Below, piece after piece: positions 1 through 7,128 of a DNA stretch of 11,876 nucleotides (positions within the stretch are counted from its first letter, which is position 1; every line of letters starts with the position of its first letter). The notes under the pieces were generated by a model, which saw only the letters and a program-made list of their open reading frames with translations, searched no databases and had not been told where the DNA came from. This DNA is from Fimadaptatus sp948467645 (GTDB lineage: Bacteria; Bacillota; Clostridia; Christensenellales; Aristaeellaceae), in NCBI GenBank assembly GCA_948467645.1, contig CAOKFD010000075.1, positions 1 through 11,876 on the forward strand, given 5' to 3'. Position numbers and translations under genes: made by a program.

Positions 1-54
1 ATGGCGCAGCGACGCCCGAAATTGCGGATTAGGGAATTTTTGAGACACACTCTA
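1..54 (-). mobile_element. Partial MITE-like foldback element, end of copy A
   Basis: Read on the minus strand from base 54, this stretch matches the first part of the complete element at 9121-9284. The first 39 bases are identical, including the 18-base terminal repeat TAGAGTGTGTCTCAAAAA (here 54 back to 37). Differences appear only beyond that, near bases 1-16. The element runs off the window start, so its other end and full length cannot be seen. It is inverted relative to the copy at 9121. It ends in TA, consistent with insertion at a TA dinucleotide. That it is a mobile element is inferred from the dispersed copies and terminal repeats; no transposase is present in the window. Confidence 0.8.
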
Positions 55-122
55 ACCCCAATCCGCTAAATATATGCCTTAAACCGACTGTGAAAATACA
101 CATGGCGACCGCGCCGACTGAC

Positions 123-126
123 GAGG
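123..126 (+). promoter_or_regulatory. Ribosome binding site deciding the dusB start
   Basis: GAGG lies 5 bases before the ATG at 132. The in-frame GTG at 90 and ATG at 102 have no comparable purine-rich site, so 132 is the preferred start. The site is short (four bases), so the choice is likely but not certain. Confidence 0.55.
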
Positions 127-131
127 CGATT

Positions 132-1133
132 ATGACAGATTTAAGTGAAAAGCGCGCGCTTGCGCGAAAGATATTCTGCCCGGATAACGGGCGGGTCAAA
201 CTGGGCCTTGCGCCCATGGCGGGCGTGACCGACCTGCCGTACCGTATGCTGTGCCGGGAGATGGGCGCGGACTTTGCCGTGAGCGAGATGATAAGCGCCA
301 AGGGCTTCTTATTAAATCGTAAGCCCAACGACAATGTGCGCGCGCTGTACGCGGTTGCGCCGTGCGAGACGGTGGGCATACAGCTTTTCGGCAGCGAACC
401 CGAACTCATCGCACAGGCGGCGCAGGCGTTTGAAAAGCGCGGCTGTGCCTTCATCGACATCAACATGGGCTGTCCCATGCCCAAGATAACCGGCAACGGT
501 GAAGGCTCTGCGCTTATGCGCACGCCCAACCTCGCCGCCGAAATCGTAAGGCAGACCGCGCAGGCGATAAGCATACCGCTCACGGTCAAGATGCGCGCAG
601 GCTGGGACGACGATTCGGTGAACGCGGTCGAGCTGGCGCAAATGCTGGAAGCAAGCGGCGCGGCGGCGATATGCGTACACGGCCGCACGCGCGAACAGTA
701 TTACTCTGGTCAGGCCGACTGGGGCGTGATAGCGCGCGTAAAGCAGGCGATAAGCATTCCCGTCATAGGCAATGGCGACGTGATTTCGCCCGAAACCGCG
801 CGGCAAATGCTGGACGAAACCGGCTGCGACGCGATAATGATAGGCCGCGGCGCGCAGGGCGACCCGTTCCTGTTCGACCGTATACGCGCGGCGCTGATGG
901 GCGGGGACGTGCCCGCGCCCACGCCGCATGAGCGGCTCGAAATGATGCGCCGCCACAGCGATATGCTTGCGGCGTGGCGTGGCGAGGCAATCGCCGTGCG
1001 CGAGATGCGCAAGCATATCGCGTGGTACCTGCACGGTCTGCGCGGCAGTGCGCAGATACGCGCGCAGCTGCTTACACTGACCGATCCGTATGAAGTCGAT
1101 CGTCGGCTGGAGGAGTACATCGAAAGCCTGTAA
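132..1133 (+). CDS. dusB: tRNA-dihydrouridine synthase (DusB type)
   Basis: FMN-dependent enzyme that reduces specific uridines in tRNA to 5,6-dihydrouridine in the cytoplasm, with NAD(P)H as electron donor. The 333-residue product has the family's TIM-barrel landmarks in order: an N-terminal APMAGVTDLPYR flavin/substrate strand (about residues 27-38), DINMGCPMPKITG carrying the catalytic Cys at about residue 114, VKMRAGWDD, CVHGRTREQYYSG, the phosphate-binding IGNGDV (about 212) and IMIGRGAQGDPFLF (about 236-249). The C-terminal helical region includes VREMRKHIAWYLHGLRGS, as in DusB/NifR3-type proteins. Length is normal for the subgroup. Longer in-frame starts exist at 90 (GTG) and 102 (ATG), but ATG 132 has the best ribosome binding site. 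No clear promoter or terminator was found. The stop lies 5 bp from the stop of the convergent gene. Family assignment is firm; the B subgroup rests on remembered similarity to E. coli DusB. Confidence 0.93.
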   Translation: MTDLSEKRALARKIFCPDNGRVKLGLAPMAGVTDLPYRMLCREMGADFAVSEMISAKGFLLNRKPNDNVRALYAVAPCETVGIQLFGSEPELIAQAAQAFEKRGCAFIDINMGCPMPKITGNGEGSALMRTPNLAAEIVRQTAQAISIPLTVKMRAGWDDDSVNAVELAQMLEASGAAAICVHGRTREQYYSGQADWGVIARVKQAISIPVIGNGDVISPETARQMLDETGCDAIMIGRGAQGDPFLFDRIRAALMGGDVPAPTPHERLEMMRRHSDMLAAWRGEAIAVREMRKHIAWYLHGLRGSAQIRAQLLTLTDPYEVDRRLEEYIESL

Positions 1134-1138
1134 AGCCC

Positions 1139-1498
1139 TCAGCTGTGCCCGAAAATCCGATTGTGCTTAGCCATGATTTCGTTGTACAGCGCGAACGAAC
1201 GCTTGGGCGGCTCAGACGCAGGGCGCTCGTTCATGCGTGAATTCGGCATATTGGGTTCGACATTTTGCTCAGGCACAACGTCCGGCAAGTCGTAAGCCCT
1301 GCTAAATTCATCGTAAGGCGAATCGATATGAGCCGGGCCGTAAGAATATGTATCGCGCTCCGCACGCGGCATGTCGGCGCTTGCCTGCCACGCGGCCCAG
1401 CGGTCGGCCTGATCCACGCGGCTGAGCGAGGCAAATCCCGTGCGTTCGCCGTCAATCTGTCTGCGCGCGGCGTTTTGAAGCATGGTGAAATTATCCAT
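1139..1498 (-). CDS. Hypothetical protein, 119 residues
   Basis: I do not recognise this protein. The ATG at 1498 is preceded on the minus strand by AGGAGG (1506-1511) with a 7-base spacer, which is strong evidence for translation and rules out the in-frame start 18 bases upstream. The product is hydrophilic, with no signal peptide, membrane segment or cysteine. The N-terminal half (MDNFTMLQNAARRQIDG...) looks partly helical and rich in charged and aromatic residues. The middle (about residues 45-95) is rich in Pro, Asp, Glu, Asn and Ser and probably disordered. The C-terminus is basic (KRSFALYNEIMAKHNRIFGHS). It is convergent with dusB, stops only 5 bp apart, with no terminator between them. 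It is divergent from the small membrane-protein gene at 1577. A lineage-specific cytoplasmic protein is the most that can be said. Confidence 0.7.
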   Translation of the reverse strand: MDNFTMLQNAARRQIDGERTGFASLSRVDQADRWAAWQASADMPRAERDTYSYGPAHIDSPYDEFSRAYDLPDVVPEQNVEPNMPNSRMNERPASEPPKRSFALYNEIMAKHNRIFGHS

Positions 1499-1576
1499 AT
1501 GCGCACCTCCTCGCAATATCGTATGCGTCGCGGCGGATTGTGTGCGCGGTTACAATAAAAGCATGGGGGTGTGAAT

Positions 1577-1819
1577 ATGAACTATCGTAAGTGGAGCATA
1601 GTGTCGCGTATACTCAGCCTGCTTAGCTGCGTATTTCTTCTGATAGGCCTGCTGTCACAGCCGCGCAACGTGGCTATGCTGGTTCTGGGAATATTTTTTA
1701 TGACTGCGGGCTTTATCGTATCGGCAACCAAGCTCAAGTGCCCCGAGTGCGGCGCGAGCGTGCCGGAGCGCTTCGGCATGAAGGTGGAGAAGTGCCCGAG
1801 GTGTGGGGCGAAGCTGTAA
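1577..1819 (+). CDS. Small membrane protein with C-terminal zinc ribbon
   Basis: The 80-residue product has two hydrophobic helices (about residues 8-26 and 32-50) joined by a short loop (SQPRN). A cytoplasm-facing-type zinc ribbon follows, with two CxxC knuckles: KCPECGA (Cys55, Cys58) and KCPRCGA (Cys73, Cys76), 14 residues apart. This is the common small-membrane zinc-ribbon architecture; no specific function is known to me. GGGGG at 1565-1569 is 7 bases before ATG 1577, which favours that start over the in-frame GTG at 1571, where the spacer would be one base. TACAAT at 1551-1556 could be a -10 box, but I see no matching -35. The gene has no evident functional link to its neighbours. Confidence 0.75.
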   Translation: MNYRKWSIVSRILSLLSCVFLLIGLLSQPRNVAMLVLGIFFMTAGFIVSATKLKCPECGASVPERFGMKVEKCPRCGAKL

Positions 1820-1878
1820 CCGGCGGGGCAGGGGATATGCCTTAACAGCATAAAAGACAATTGAAACATGCCTAAAAC

Positions 1879-1915
1879 AAGCGGCGGCGAAGCAGAATCA
1901 GCTTCACCGCCGCTT
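1879..1915 (-). terminator. Rho-independent terminator of the GH95 gene
   Basis: A 15-bp stem (arms 1879-1893 and 1901-1915, 7-base loop AGAATCA) lies 26 bases past the GH95 stop. Its one irregular pair is C-A on the plus strand but a G-U wobble on the minus-strand RNA. The minus strand then reads TTGTTTT including the stem end, so it fits termination in the minus direction best. It may also stop transcripts arriving from 1819 on the plus strand, although the T-tract there is weak. Confidence 0.85.
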
Positions 1916-1941
1916 GCGTTTACAGTCAATAAAATCGCCCT

Positions 1942-4377
1942 TTAGAACATCAATTCATATTCGCCGCCAACCTCCGAAGCAAACCGTGCAATGCCGTCCG
2001 CGTCGGGCTTGACAATCTTTCCATCAGGCAGTTTTACGCCCCTAAAGCCTTCTGCCTTAACCGCGCACTCGCCGCCCCGATGCGACTTTACGCGCCCGGA
2101 GCAAATCGCGTTTGCGCGCCAGCTAAGATCGCACTCAAACCCGCCGCGCGCCCTCAGCCCGCTGAACGAGCCGTTTATCCATCCGAACGCGGGCGTGGGC
2201 AGCAACTCTATGTATCCGTTGTGGCTCTGCAAAAGCATCTCGCCTATGCCCGCCGCAAACCCGAATATGGCGTCGATCTGCACGTGCCCTTTTGTGAGCA
2301 TGTTCGCGCCGAAATTCGTGGGCACGGACGAAAGCAGACGCGTGCACAGCCCCCTGTCATGGAAGCGCGCCGCCAGGCACAGCGCCCACGAGCCGGGCCA
2401 GTTATACGTCATGCCGCCGTGCGCCACGCGCCGCTGCAGCGACAGATACGCCGCGCGATACTCGGCGGGGAAGTCGCGTTCGTTGATTATCGACGCGGGA
2501 TATACGCTGTACAGGTGCGAAACGTGGCCCATGCCGGGCGTGCACTCCTCGTAATCCTCGTACCACTCCTGAAGCGTGCCGAACCGGCTGATCTTGTACG
2601 GCTCCAGCCGGGGAAGCGCGGCGCGCATCTGCATATCAGTTTCGTCCTCGGCCAGTCCCAGTATTTCCGCGCCCTTGAGCGTATTGCTAAACAACTCGCG
2701 TATGAGCGTCATATCCATGCACGAACCCTTTGTAATGGACGATATCTCGCTCATGTCGGCGGAAAAGCGGTTCTCCGGGTCTATGTCCGTAACCATGTCG
2801 CGGTACGTGCGCCCGCCTGGAATTATGTGCTTGTTTTCGGGCGACGTCGACGGCGCGATTGTGAGCCGGTCGCCGTCCTCGCACAAATACCCCAGCATGA
2901 ACTGCGCCGCGCCGCGTATCGCCGGGTAAGCCACATCGCGCAGGAAATTTTTATCGCGCGTGTATTCGTAATGCGTCCACAGGTGCTGGCACATCCACGC
3001 GCCGCCAAACGGCCAGAAGAACCACGCCGCATCTTCGCACGCGGGCACGGCCATGCGCCACAGGTCCACGTTGTGATGCGCGACCCAGCCGTCCAAATGA
3101 TAGTAGTCGCGCGCGACGCGCTCGCCGCTTTGCGCGGTTTCGCGTATCAGATCGAACATGGGTTCGTGGCATTCGCTCAGCGCAAATATCTCGGCGGGCC
3201 AGTAGTTCATCTGTACGTTTATGTTAGTTGTGTAGTTGCTCGACCACGGCGGCTGTACGCTGTCGTTCCATATGCCCTGCAGGTTCTCGGCCTGAGTGCC
3301 GGGGCGGGAGCCGGATATAATCAGATACCGCGCGTACTGTGCCGCCAGCGCGCCTACGGACGGGTCGAACACGCCGCCGCCGTTGAGCGCAAACCTCTGC
3401 GAGGTAGGCAGTGCGCCGGTAATTTCCTCATCCAAATCCAGTTTTACGCGCCCATAAAGCGCTTGATAACCGGCGATATGCGCTCTGAGCGCGTCGTCCC
3501 AGTGGCCAGCGGCGGTAAACTCATCGGCAAGCCTGTCAACAACCCTGTTCACGTCGCGGTCGCGCGGCTGCATGTACCCGGCGTAGTTGGTGCCCGCGGC
3601 TATCGCGATCACGGCATAGCTCGCGTCGTTTACATATATGCGCGTGCGATCGGTAAAGACCTTGCCGTCGGTATCAATTACGCGCATCTGCGCGGCAAAC
3701 CGCAGTGCGTTGGACTCACTCTCGTCCAGGTATACTAGCGGGGGCTGCACCGGGGTATAGCTGGGCTCGGCATGATCGGGCGCAATGCCGCGTAGTGTGA
3801 CTGCGCCGTCCGACACGCGCACGCTGTGCTTGAGCTTTGAATCCATGCTCGCCGCAAGATCGAGCGGGCCGCCCTCGGCGCTGAAACGCGCGTATATTAG
3901 CTGGCGATCGTATGACACGAAGTACTCGCGCCGGTAAAGCGCGTCGCCCAGCCTGTATTCGAGCGTCTCGACCGCGTCGTCCAGATCGAGTACGCGCGAA
4001 TAGTCCTTTATCAGCGCGGCGTCCGGGCTTATCACATGTTTCAGCTTCATATTGCGGCGGTCGTTTTTTTGCCCGACGCATATGTGCGCGCTGGCCAGCG
4101 GCATGTACGCCTCGCCCCATGTGCCTTCCATTTCGTCGTTTATTATGTTGTTGGCCTGCTTTACGTCGCCGCTCAAAGCCAGCGCTTGCGCGCGCTTCAG
4201 ATTGTCGTAATAGCCTTCGTTCACGCGATAGCTTTCGCTGCCGCTCCACAGTGTGTCGTCGTTTATCAGTATTTCCTCAAAAGGTACACCGCCGTATATC
4301 GTGGCTCCCAGCCTGCCGTTGCCCAGCAGGTGCGCATCCTCGAACGAACGGGCGCTGGTGTTTTCGTAAAGCCGCAT
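1942..4377 (-). CDS. Glycoside hydrolase family 95 (alpha-L-fucosidase / alpha-L-galactosidase)
   Basis: Inverting exo-glycosidase predicted to release terminal alpha-1,2-linked L-fucose (or L-galactose in some members) from oligosaccharides. The 811-residue protein shows the GH95 layout: an N-terminal beta-sandwich beginning LLGNGRLGATIYGGVPFEEILINDDTLWSGS (about residues 17-47), a helical (alpha/alpha)6 barrel from about 290, and a C-terminal beta domain from about 720. Active-site segments are LQGIWNDSVQPPW followed by NYTTNINVQMNYWPAE (Asn385 and Asn387, matching the Asn pair that activates water in Bifidobacterium AfcA), APSTSPEN (Glu514, the expected general acid) and HVQIDAIFG (Asp702). 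There is no signal peptide, so it should act in the cytoplasm on imported sugars. GGAGGGGG lies just upstream of ATG 4377, behind a near-consensus promoter. The QIDAIFG segment departs from the usual QIDGNFG. Fucose versus galactose preference cannot be decided from this reading. Confidence 0.93.
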   Translation of the reverse strand: MRLYENTSARSFEDAHLLGNGRLGATIYGGVPFEEILINDDTLWSGSESYRVNEGYYDNLKRAQALALSGDVKQANNIINDEMEGTWGEAYMPLASAHICVGQKNDRRNMKLKHVISPDAALIKDYSRVLDLDDAVETLEYRLGDALYRREYFVSYDRQLIYARFSAEGGPLDLAASMDSKLKHSVRVSDGAVTLRGIAPDHAEPSYTPVQPPLVYLDESESNALRFAAQMRVIDTDGKVFTDRTRIYVNDASYAVIAIAAGTNYAGYMQPRDRDVNRVVDRLADEFTAAGHWDDALRAHIAGYQALYGRVKLDLDEEITGALPTSQRFALNGGGVFDPSVGALAAQYARYLIISGSRPGTQAENLQGIWNDSVQPPWSSNYTTNINVQMNYWPAEIFALSECHEPMFDLIRETAQSGERVARDYYHLDGWVAHHNVDLWRMAVPACEDAAWFFWPFGGAWMCQHLWTHYEYTRDKNFLRDVAYPAIRGAAQFMLGYLCEDGDRLTIAPSTSPENKHIIPGGRTYRDMVTDIDPENRFSADMSEISSITKGSCMDMTLIRELFSNTLKGAEILGLAEDETDMQMRAALPRLEPYKISRFGTLQEWYEDYEECTPGMGHVSHLYSVYPASIINERDFPAEYRAAYLSLQRRVAHGGMTYNWPGSWALCLAARFHDRGLCTRLLSSVPTNFGANMLTKGHVQIDAIFGFAAGIGEMLLQSHNGYIELLPTPAFGWINGSFSGLRARGGFECDLSWRANAICSGRVKSHRGGECAVKAEGFRGVKLPDGKIVKPDADGIARFASEVGGEYELMF

Positions 4378-4412
4378 TTTTGGATACCCCCTCCGCAGTA
4401 TATTTACGTTGA

Positions 4413-4440
4413 ATTATACATGGTATCGGCGGAACGTCAA
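4413..4440 (-). promoter_or_regulatory. Sigma-A promoter of the GH95 gene
   Basis: On the minus strand, TTGACG (4440-4435), a 16-base spacer and a perfect TATAAT (4418-4413). Transcription would start near 4406, giving a leader of about 30 bases before ATG 4377. The -35 directly follows the AACATAGC motif described separately, so the promoter is probably under control of the divergent AraC-type regulator. Confidence 0.85.
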
Positions 4441-4467
4441 GCTATGTTATTTGCCATATGGTATGTA
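4441..4467 (-). promoter_or_regulatory. Putative AraC-type operator at the GH95 promoter
   Basis: On the minus strand AACATAGC (4448-4441) ends exactly where the -35 begins. Together with TTGA it forms the 12-mer AACATAGCTTGA, which is also found at the transporter promoter in the same position relative to its -35. A second, weaker copy (TACATACC, 4467-4460) lies 19 bp further upstream. The direct orientation and roughly two-turn spacing suit an AraC-family dimer or tandem monomers. The binding protein is inferred to be the product of the 4591 gene. Confidence 0.55.
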
Positions 4468-4520
4468 AGCGGACATGCGTATAAAATCATAAGTGTAAAA
4501 GTACAAACCGCATGAAAAAT

Positions 4521-4528
4521 GTCATGTT
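4521..4528 (-). promoter_or_regulatory. Putative operator overlapping the regulator's own -35
   Basis: The minus strand reads AACATGAC here, matching the AAYATRNC motif. Its last bases overlap the TTTACA -35 of the plus-strand regulator promoter by two bases. Occupancy would be expected to hinder polymerase, which suggests autorepression. Alternatively it is a distal site for the GH95 promoter, 80 bp from the proximal site. An 8-base degenerate match alone is weak evidence. Confidence 0.35.
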
Positions 4529-4555
4529 TACAATCACACAAAAAAGTGCTATCAT
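4527..4555 (+). promoter_or_regulatory. Probable sigma-A promoter of the AraC-type regulator
   Basis: TTTACA (4527-4532), a 17-base spacer and TATCAT (4550-4555) match sigma-A elements in 5/6 and 5/6 positions. Transcription would begin near 4562, 29 bases before ATG 4591. TATATA, just downstream, is a possible alternative -10. Confidence 0.6.
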
Positions 4556-4577
4556 ATATAACGTAACGTTAAACAAT

Positions 4578-4582
4578 GGAGG
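4578..4582 (+). promoter_or_regulatory. Ribosome binding site deciding the regulator start
   Basis: GGAGG lies 8 bases before the ATG at 4591. An in-frame ATG at 4576 would place this site inside the coding region and has no site of its own, so 4591 is taken as the start. Confidence 0.85.
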
Positions 4583-4590
4583 CCATTATA

Positions 4591-6897
4591 ATGACCAGCA
4601 AACTATTTATGAAAATAATAGCTTCCTATATAATATTGTGCGCAATTCCGCTGATTACCGGTCTCGTGGCATACGAAAATGCCGTAAGCAGCGCCGAAAA
4701 ACAGACGGTAAGGCTAACGGGCGCGGCGCTTCAGCGCGCGGCGGCCATGACCGACAACGCCATCGGCGAGATCGAATCGATGACCGCGGGTCTGGCGGTC
4801 AATCCCAACATAACCAGCATGGTATCCAGCTGCCCGATCAGTCAGGAGGCGACGGCGCATTCCAATATGCAAAACGCGTATAAGACGCTGAAAAACAACA
4901 GGGCCATAAGCGGCAATCTGCTGGATATAATGCTGTACAGCAGCCGCTCGGACACAATGATTACGTCCACGCATATATTTATCAGTCTGGACAGGTATTA
5001 TAACGTTTTCTTCAGATATGACGGAATGGATGCGAACGCCTGGCGCGACTACATGCTGAATGACGCGCACTATGCCCGCTATTTCCCCGCGCGGCGCGTG
5101 ACCATGCGCACCGACACGGAAGAAGCTACTGTCAAAAGTCATGACGCCATACTGTATACGCGCAGCGTGCGCACAATGTCCGGCATGGGCAAGCTAATTG
5201 CCGTAATGCCATTGGAAAGTGTCACTGCCGCGCTTGAGGAAATACTTGAAACGTATACCGACGGCAGCGTGCTTGTGTACGATGCGACCGGTCAGGAGCT
5301 GGCCGCGCTGGGCGACGTGAGCGAGGAGGTGCGCTCCTTAGCGTGGGACGCGGCATATTCCGACGGCGATAGCGGCGCCACGCTCAGTACTTCGTCGGGC
5401 AGCCGCTTTATAGTGGTCAGCCAGTCCAAAAACGGCTGGCGCTTCGTGGCCGCGCTCAGCCCCGATCAGATATTCGGCGACATAAATTACCTGAAGCTTG
5501 CGGTATATGTAATGCTGGGCGTGGAAATCGTCATGCTCGTCATACTGGCGATTCTGTTCGCGCGGCGCTATTTCAAGCCTGTACGCGGTCTGGTGGAACT
5601 GGTGGGGGACGACGACGCGGGCGCTCAGGGCGTGGGCCGCCCCGGCAACGCGAGCGAATACGATTACCTGCGCCAGATGATCACACTCATGAAAAACAAC
5701 TGCGTGGCCGCCAATTCGCGCCTGGACGCGCAGTCGCAGATGCTGGGCCGTCAGCTGCTCGCGTCGCGGCTGCGCGGCGATACACCCGAACGCGTGCTGC
5801 GCGAAAGCTTTGAGCGCGCGCAGCAGCGCTATCCCGAGGACGACGCGGCGGTGGCGCTGATAATGGTGGAGACCGGCGACAGCGGCGATACTCAGGGCGA
5901 TATGACGCGCCTGCTGCTCATCGAACAGCTCGCAGGTCTGCCGCACGCTGCGGCCGCGTCCACCCGCTTGGACGAGGAGCGCTGGGCGGTAGTGTTTTTC
6001 TGCGGCGAAGGTGAGCAGCGCGCGCTGCTTGCCGATCTTATGCAGGCGTTTGCCGCCGCGTCGTGTCCGCCGCCGCGCATAACTATCTGCCCGTCCGACA
6101 GCAGTCATACGCTTTGCGAGCGATACAAGTACGCCGACATGCGCGTGCACCGCTGGGACGCCGAGCCGGGCGCGATAGACCGCGTGGACTCCTACGAGCA
6201 GCTGCGTTCCATAAGCGTGCATTATTCGGTCAAGTCGGAGGAACGCATAATACGCCTGACCAAGTCCGGCTCGACCGCCGAGCTTAAGGCGGCGCTGGAC
6301 GGCGTTGTCGAGAAAAACCGCGCCTGCCTGCGCGAAGACCCCGGCGTCGCGACGCGCCTTATGTGCGCGTTCCATATGACGTGCGCGCGCATACAGCGCG
6401 AGGCGCAGTTTACTCCGGCGGCGGGGGAGCACGACATTGTAAACGTGGAGCCGTCCAGCGTGATACGCGCCGATTCGCCGCTGGAGGATTTCTACGCGTG
6501 GTGTATGCGCGCCGCAGAGCAGATCGAGCGTCAGCGCAAGGCTGCGGGCAATCGCCGCGCAATCGAGCCCATATGCGAGTTTATCGACGCAAACTATGCC
6601 GATAAGCAGATGAGCCTTACCGTGGTTGCGGAAAAATTCGGCCTGTCCGAGACATATCTGTCCCGCCTCTTTAAGGCGCAAAAGGGCGTGAACTATTCCG
6701 AATATCTGGAACGCCTGCGCATAAACCGCGCGTGCGAGCTGCTCTCGGAGGGCAGATCAGTCGAAGTCACCGCCGACCAGACCGGCTATAATTCGGTCAC
6801 GGTGTTCCGCGCGGCGTTTAAGCGCATATGCGGCGTAAATCCCAGCGAGTTTAAGGCGGGCGGCAGCTCCGCATCGGCTAGCAAGACTTTGGAATGA
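4591..6897 (+). CDS. Membrane-anchored AraC-family transcriptional regulator
   Basis: The 768-residue protein is predicted to sense a ligand outside the membrane and bind DNA inside the cell. A first membrane helix (about residues 5-27) is followed by an extracytoplasmic region of about 270 residues, a second helix (about 301-323, YLKLAVYVMLGVEIVMLVILAILFA) and a basic juxtamembrane RRYFKP. A long cytoplasmic linker precedes the C-terminal AraC double helix-turn-helix (about 660-755). The first HTH is around MSLTVVAEKFGLSETYLSRLFK and the second carries the family signature (ADQTGYNSVTVFRAAFK... GVNPSEF, about 727-754). This is the one-piece regulator type often found beside LplB/YtcP transporters in Clostridia and Paenibacillus. 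The extracellular part resembles a dCache-like sensor in size and placement only; I see no diagnostic motif. It lies divergent from the GH95 gene and upstream of the transporter, which makes both likely targets. Confidence 0.92.
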   Translation: MTSKLFMKIIASYIILCAIPLITGLVAYENAVSSAEKQTVRLTGAALQRAAAMTDNAIGEIESMTAGLAVNPNITSMVSSCPISQEATAHSNMQNAYKTLKNNRAISGNLLDIMLYSSRSDTMITSTHIFISLDRYYNVFFRYDGMDANAWRDYMLNDAHYARYFPARRVTMRTDTEEATVKSHDAILYTRSVRTMSGMGKLIAVMPLESVTAALEEILETYTDGSVLVYDATGQELAALGDVSEEVRSLAWDAAYSDGDSGATLSTSSGSRFIVVSQSKNGWRFVAALSPDQIFGDINYLKLAVYVMLGVEIVMLVILAILFARRYFKPVRGLVELVGDDDAGAQGVGRPGNASEYDYLRQMITLMKNNCVAANSRLDAQSQMLGRQLLASRLRGDTPERVLRESFERAQQRYPEDDAAVALIMVETGDSGDTQGDMTRLLLIEQLAGLPHAAAASTRLDEERWAVVFFCGEGEQRALLADLMQAFAAASCPPPRITICPSDSSHTLCERYKYADMRVHRWDAEPGAIDRVDSYEQLRSISVHYSVKSEERIIRLTKSGSTAELKAALDGVVEKNRACLREDPGVATRLMCAFHMTCARIQREAQFTPAAGEHDIVNVEPSSVIRADSPLEDFYAWCMRAAEQIERQRKAAGNRRAIEPICEFIDANYADKQMSLTVVAEKFGLSETYLSRLFKAQKGVNYSEYLERLRINRACELLSEGRSVEVTADQTGYNSVTVFRAAFKRICGVNPSEFKAGGSSASASKTLE

Positions 6898-6912
6898 TAT
6901 TTGTGCGTTGAA

Positions 6913-6944
6913 GCGTCCGGGCGGCATATAATGCGACCGGGCGC
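6913..6944 (+). terminator. Probable terminator of the regulator gene
   Basis: A 10-bp stem (GCGTCCGGGC at 6913-6922 with GACCGGGCGC at 6935-6944, two G-U pairs) encloses a loop that can itself pair GCAT with ATGC. It begins 15 bases after the stop codon. The following T-tract (TTTCAT) is short, so termination may be incomplete. It separates the regulator from the transporter operon, which has its own promoter. The stretch from about 6950 to 7055 holds nothing I recognise. Confidence 0.65.
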
Positions 6945-7058
6945 TTTCATATATCGCGCGGCGATTTACGGAGCTTACTGCGCATAATGCGCGGCATAGG
7001 TTCCTTTTTTGTAATATACCCCGGCACATAAGGATAAAAACGGCTGCACAATGTGGAA

Positions 7059-7128
7059 AACATGCCCAAAGTAGCAAAAAACATGTCTAATGACAAGTAA
7101 AATATGGCCGAATGACAGTAAACATAGC
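7059..7128 (+). promoter_or_regulatory. Phased operator array upstream of the transporter promoter
   Basis: Four direct copies of an 8-base motif, consensus AAYATRNC: AACATGCC (7059), AACATGTC (7080), AATATGGC (7101) and AACATAGC (7121). Starts are spaced 21, 21 and 20 bp, about two helical turns, and the last copy abuts the -35 at 7129. The second and third copies are each followed by AATGACA and then GTAAA, so the repeat unit is longer than 8 bases there. Direct repeats at about 21-bp spacing reaching the -35 are the classic arrangement for AraC-family activators. The neighbouring regulator is the obvious candidate; binding is inferred. Confidence 0.65.

Noticed and set aside
73..83. 11-base match ATATGCCTTAA shared with 1836-1846
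   Set aside because: It is short and AT-rich, with no consistent position relative to genes. It can occur by chance in a window of this size.
29..688. A 219-codon open frame on the minus strand running into the element at the window start
   Set aside because: It is antisense to dusB motifs, and its end crosses the partial MITE. There is no independent support.
2080..3738. A 552-codon open frame on the plus strand
   Set aside because: It is entirely opposite the GH95 gene, whose active-site motifs are intact. Its translation is repetitive in Arg, Ala, His and Val with no domain.
5338..6681. A 447-codon open frame on the minus strand
   Set aside because: It is the antisense of the regulator's cytoplasmic region, with no ribosome binding site or recognisable domain.
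6985..7016. GCGC-ATAAT-GCGC followed by a six-T run, as a second terminator
   Set aside because: The stem is only four base pairs with a short loop and sits more than ten bases from the T run, so it does not form a standard terminator.
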